Shown piece by piece: positions 62,393-64,000 of a DNA stretch of 64,000 nt. The translations under genes and the position numbers were made by a program. The first letter of the stretch is position 1. Each line of letters starts with the position of its first letter. Origin of the DNA: Novosphingobium sediminicola (lineage in GTDB: Bacteria > Pseudomonadota > Alphaproteobacteria > Sphingomonadales > Sphingomonadaceae); NCBI RefSeq assembly GCF_014196525.1, contig NZ_JACIDX010000006.1, positions 124,001-188,000 of the forward strand, given 5' to 3'. Below the pieces are notes generated by a model, which was not told where the DNA came from, ran no database searches, and worked only from the letters and a program-made list of their open reading frames with translations.

Positions 62393-63430
62393 TCAGGCAG
62401 AACGCTGGGCATCGTTCCAGCGTTCGCGCTTGCGATACAGCGTCGAGGGGCTGACCCCCAGAATGCGCGCAGCCCCCGGCAGGCTGCCATGGGCGGCCTG
62501 AATGGCCCCCTCGATAGCCAGTCTTTCGATCTGATCCAGCGTCAACCCGGCCAGTGCCTCGAACAAAGCCTCGTGGCTGGTTTCGGTGGAGGCGGGGCGC
62601 TGGGCTGGGGCTTCGACCGTTTGCGGGGTCTGGCCCAGCGGTGCGGGCGGCACGGCGGGCAGCGCGCGCAACGGCAGATCCGGCCCGTCGAACAATAGGA
62701 CGGCTCGGCGGATCACATTCTGCAATTCCTGAAGATTGCCCGGCCACGCATAGGCTTCGAGCGCGGCGATGTGATCCGGGCCAAGGGGATCGAATTTCTT
62801 GCCCTGTTCGCGGGCAAATCGGCGCAGGAAACTTTGCGCCAGCGCCTCAATATCGCCGCCGCGTTCGCGCAGGGGCGGCAGTTCGAGCGGCACCACCGCC
62901 AGACGGTAATAGAGATCCTCGCGGAATTTGCCCGAGGCCAGTTCGCTCAGCATCGGGCGGCTGCTCGAACAGATCAGACGGACATCGACCAGCGTGCGCC
63001 CCGCCATCCCGCTTTGCAAAAAGCGCAGCAGGCGCCCCTGAAGCGGTAAGGGGAGTACGCTGACCTCGTCAAGGAAGAGCGTGCCGCGATCGGCAGCGCG
63101 CAGCGCGCAAGGAGGCGCTGTCGGGGCGCTTTCGGACGGATCACCAAAGATCCGCCGTTCGATCAGCTCGGGCGGCATGGCATTGCATGACACCGTGACA
63201 AAGGGCGCGGCCGAGCGGGGTGATGCGCGATGGATAGCTTCGGCGCAGGCCTCCTTGCCGGTGCCGGTTTCGCCCGAAATAAAGATATTGGCCCGGCTCG
63301 CGGCCAGATATTTGATCTGGGAATAGACCTCGCGCATGGCCGGGGAGGCCCCGATCAGCCCATGCAGGCCCGAAGTGAAAGACACATCGGAAAGGTTTTC
63401 GCCATGCGAGGGGGGCGTCTCGACAGCCAT
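62393..63430 (-). CDS. Sigma-54-activator-like AAA+ regulator lacking the GAFTGA loop
   Basis: 345 residues. AAA+ core with Walker A GETGTGKE (residues 53-60), Walker B GTLFLDEV, the sensor stretch FREDLYYRLAVVPLELPPLRERGGDIE, and a C-terminal Fis-type helix-turn-helix (LPGAARILGVSPSTLYRKRERW). There is no receiver or other sensory domain. Where activators of this family carry GAFTGA, needed to contact sigma-54, this protein has IFGDPSESAPTAPPCALRAADRG. It may therefore regulate without sigma-54, as TyrR does. It converges with the TPR protein gene across a small GCCTGA-CA-TCAGGC hairpin (62385-62398). Confidence 0.85.
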   Translation of the reverse strand: MAVETPPSHGENLSDVSFTSGLHGLIGASPAMREVYSQIKYLAASRANIFISGETGTGKEACAEAIHRASPRSAAPFVTVSCNAMPPELIERRIFGDPSESAPTAPPCALRAADRGTLFLDEVSVLPLPLQGRLLRFLQSGMAGRTLVDVRLICSSSRPMLSELASGKFREDLYYRLAVVPLELPPLRERGGDIEALAQSFLRRFAREQGKKFDPLGPDHIAALEAYAWPGNLQELQNVIRRAVLLFDGPDLPLRALPAVPPAPLGQTPQTVEAPAQRPASTETSHEALFEALAGLTLDQIERLAIEGAIQAAHGSLPGAARILGVSPSTLYRKRERWNDAQRSA

Positions 63431-63584
63431 GGAGTTGATCCTTGCCAGAATAAGCGGCGCAGGAATGATCCTAACGCCATACCTAGTAAGAATGCATAGT
63501 AACGGAAATATTCCTAAGAAATTACAAAGCCCGTCATCAAATCAACATATTAAATAGGACAAAGGGGCAGATTTTTTGGCCGGA

Positions 63585-64000
63585 TTAGCCTGCCAGCGCT
63601 TTTGCGCGGGATAATCCGGCGGTCGATTCGGAAACCGGGAACCACGGCTCCAATGCGAATTCGTGCAACATGGCATTGGCCCATTGCCATTCGGTCTCGC
63701 CGGGGGCGCGGCGCGGATGGATAAGGCGGGTCAGCAAAGAGCGCCCGTCGGGCGGGCGATCGGTGGGCGAGCGTTCGACATAGGCCTGATGAAAGGCGGC
63801 CTCGGGCGCCTCGCATCCCATGATTTGCGCCACATTGCGGCGCGCGGCCTCCAACGGCGAGGGGTAGCGCACCACATGCAGGCGCGATGGTGCGATGTGC
63901 GACAGCAAAAACGCATGGGCCACACACCATGTCAGCACGTAACGCTGAAACGGGCTGCGCGCACGGGCGATCAGCCGAGGCAATTGCGGAAAAGCCGCCA
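63585..64000 (-). CDS. C-terminal part of an unidentified protein (start beyond the window)
   Basis: The frame is open from the window edge to a TAA at 63585, giving the last 138 residues. A stretch RLHVVRYPSPLEAARRNVAQ faintly resembles the 3'-phosphate-binding region of sulfotransferases, followed by TEWQWANAMLHEF. The match is too weak to assign a function. The 154-bp gap between it and the AAA+ regulator is AT-rich and probably holds the regulator's promoter. Confidence 0.55.
   Translation of the reverse strand, partial: AAFPQLPRLIARARSPFQRYVLTWCVAHAFLLSHIAPSRLHVVRYPSPLEAARRNVAQIMGCEAPEAAFHQAYVERSPTDRPPDGRSLLTRLIHPRRAPGETEWQWANAMLHEFALEPWFPVSESTAGLSRAKALAG

Overview
The window looks like chromosomal DNA of a GC-rich alphaproteobacterium, most likely a sphingomonad close to Novosphingobium. 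This rests on codon use, on two large TonB-dependent receptors, on a LacI-controlled maltodextrin locus of the Caulobacter/Xanthomonas type, and on a TPR-sulfotransferase beside a TonB receptor. The genus is an inference. I saw no tRNA, rRNA, CRISPR array, insertion sequence or phage gene.

Layout. 1-3.3 kb: the start of a TadG-like pilus gene, a small secreted protein and a patatin-like lipase. 3.3-14.7 kb: a complete maltodextrin locus with an inner-membrane MFS transporter, a LacI regulator, a TonB receptor, two GH13 enzymes and a GH97 alpha-glucosidase. A matched pair of CG-centred operators lies in its two promoter regions. 14.7-21.5 kb: housekeeping and redox genes (Cds1-like PLP enzyme, oligopeptidase A, FMN hydroxy-acid oxidase, PKHD dioxygenase, FABP-like barrel protein, haem urate hydroxylase PuuD). 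21.6-27.7 kb: Kup with a short KdpD-like kinase and a KdpE-like regulator, then an acyltransferase. 27.7-29.8 kb: modABC. 29.8-35.6 kb: M20 amidohydrolase, SdaA, a very basic repeat protein and a TPR-sulfotransferase.

36.0-55.3 kb is the most notable part. A TonB receptor is followed by a full quinohemoprotein amine dehydrogenase operon on the minus strand (qhpA-D-C-B-G-F-E, cofactor CTQ). Next come a two-subunit molybdenum hydroxylase (IorAB type), a TetR regulator and an MFS-like permease. Last is an aralkylamine/methylamine dehydrogenase operon on the plus strand (aauBEDA plus cytochrome c, cofactor TTQ). Two unrelated amine dehydrogenases with self-processed quinone cofactors therefore sit side by side. 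Similar GGAC-N4-GTCC operator candidates stand before the qhp, molybdenum hydroxylase/tetR, permease and aau genes. My reading is one TetR-controlled periplasmic amine-to-aldehyde-to-acid module, with molybdate for the hydroxylase possibly supplied by the nearby modABC. The usual AraC regulator QhpR and the TTQ maturase MauG are not in the window.

55.3-64 kb: phosphate transporter Pit with a NUDIX-DUF47 fusion, a ModE-like DNA-binding protein, a CYTH-CHAD protein, an APH-like/P-loop kinase fusion, a TPR membrane protein with a glycine-rich tail, a sigma-54-activator-like regulator lacking the GAFTGA loop, and the end of an unidentified gene.
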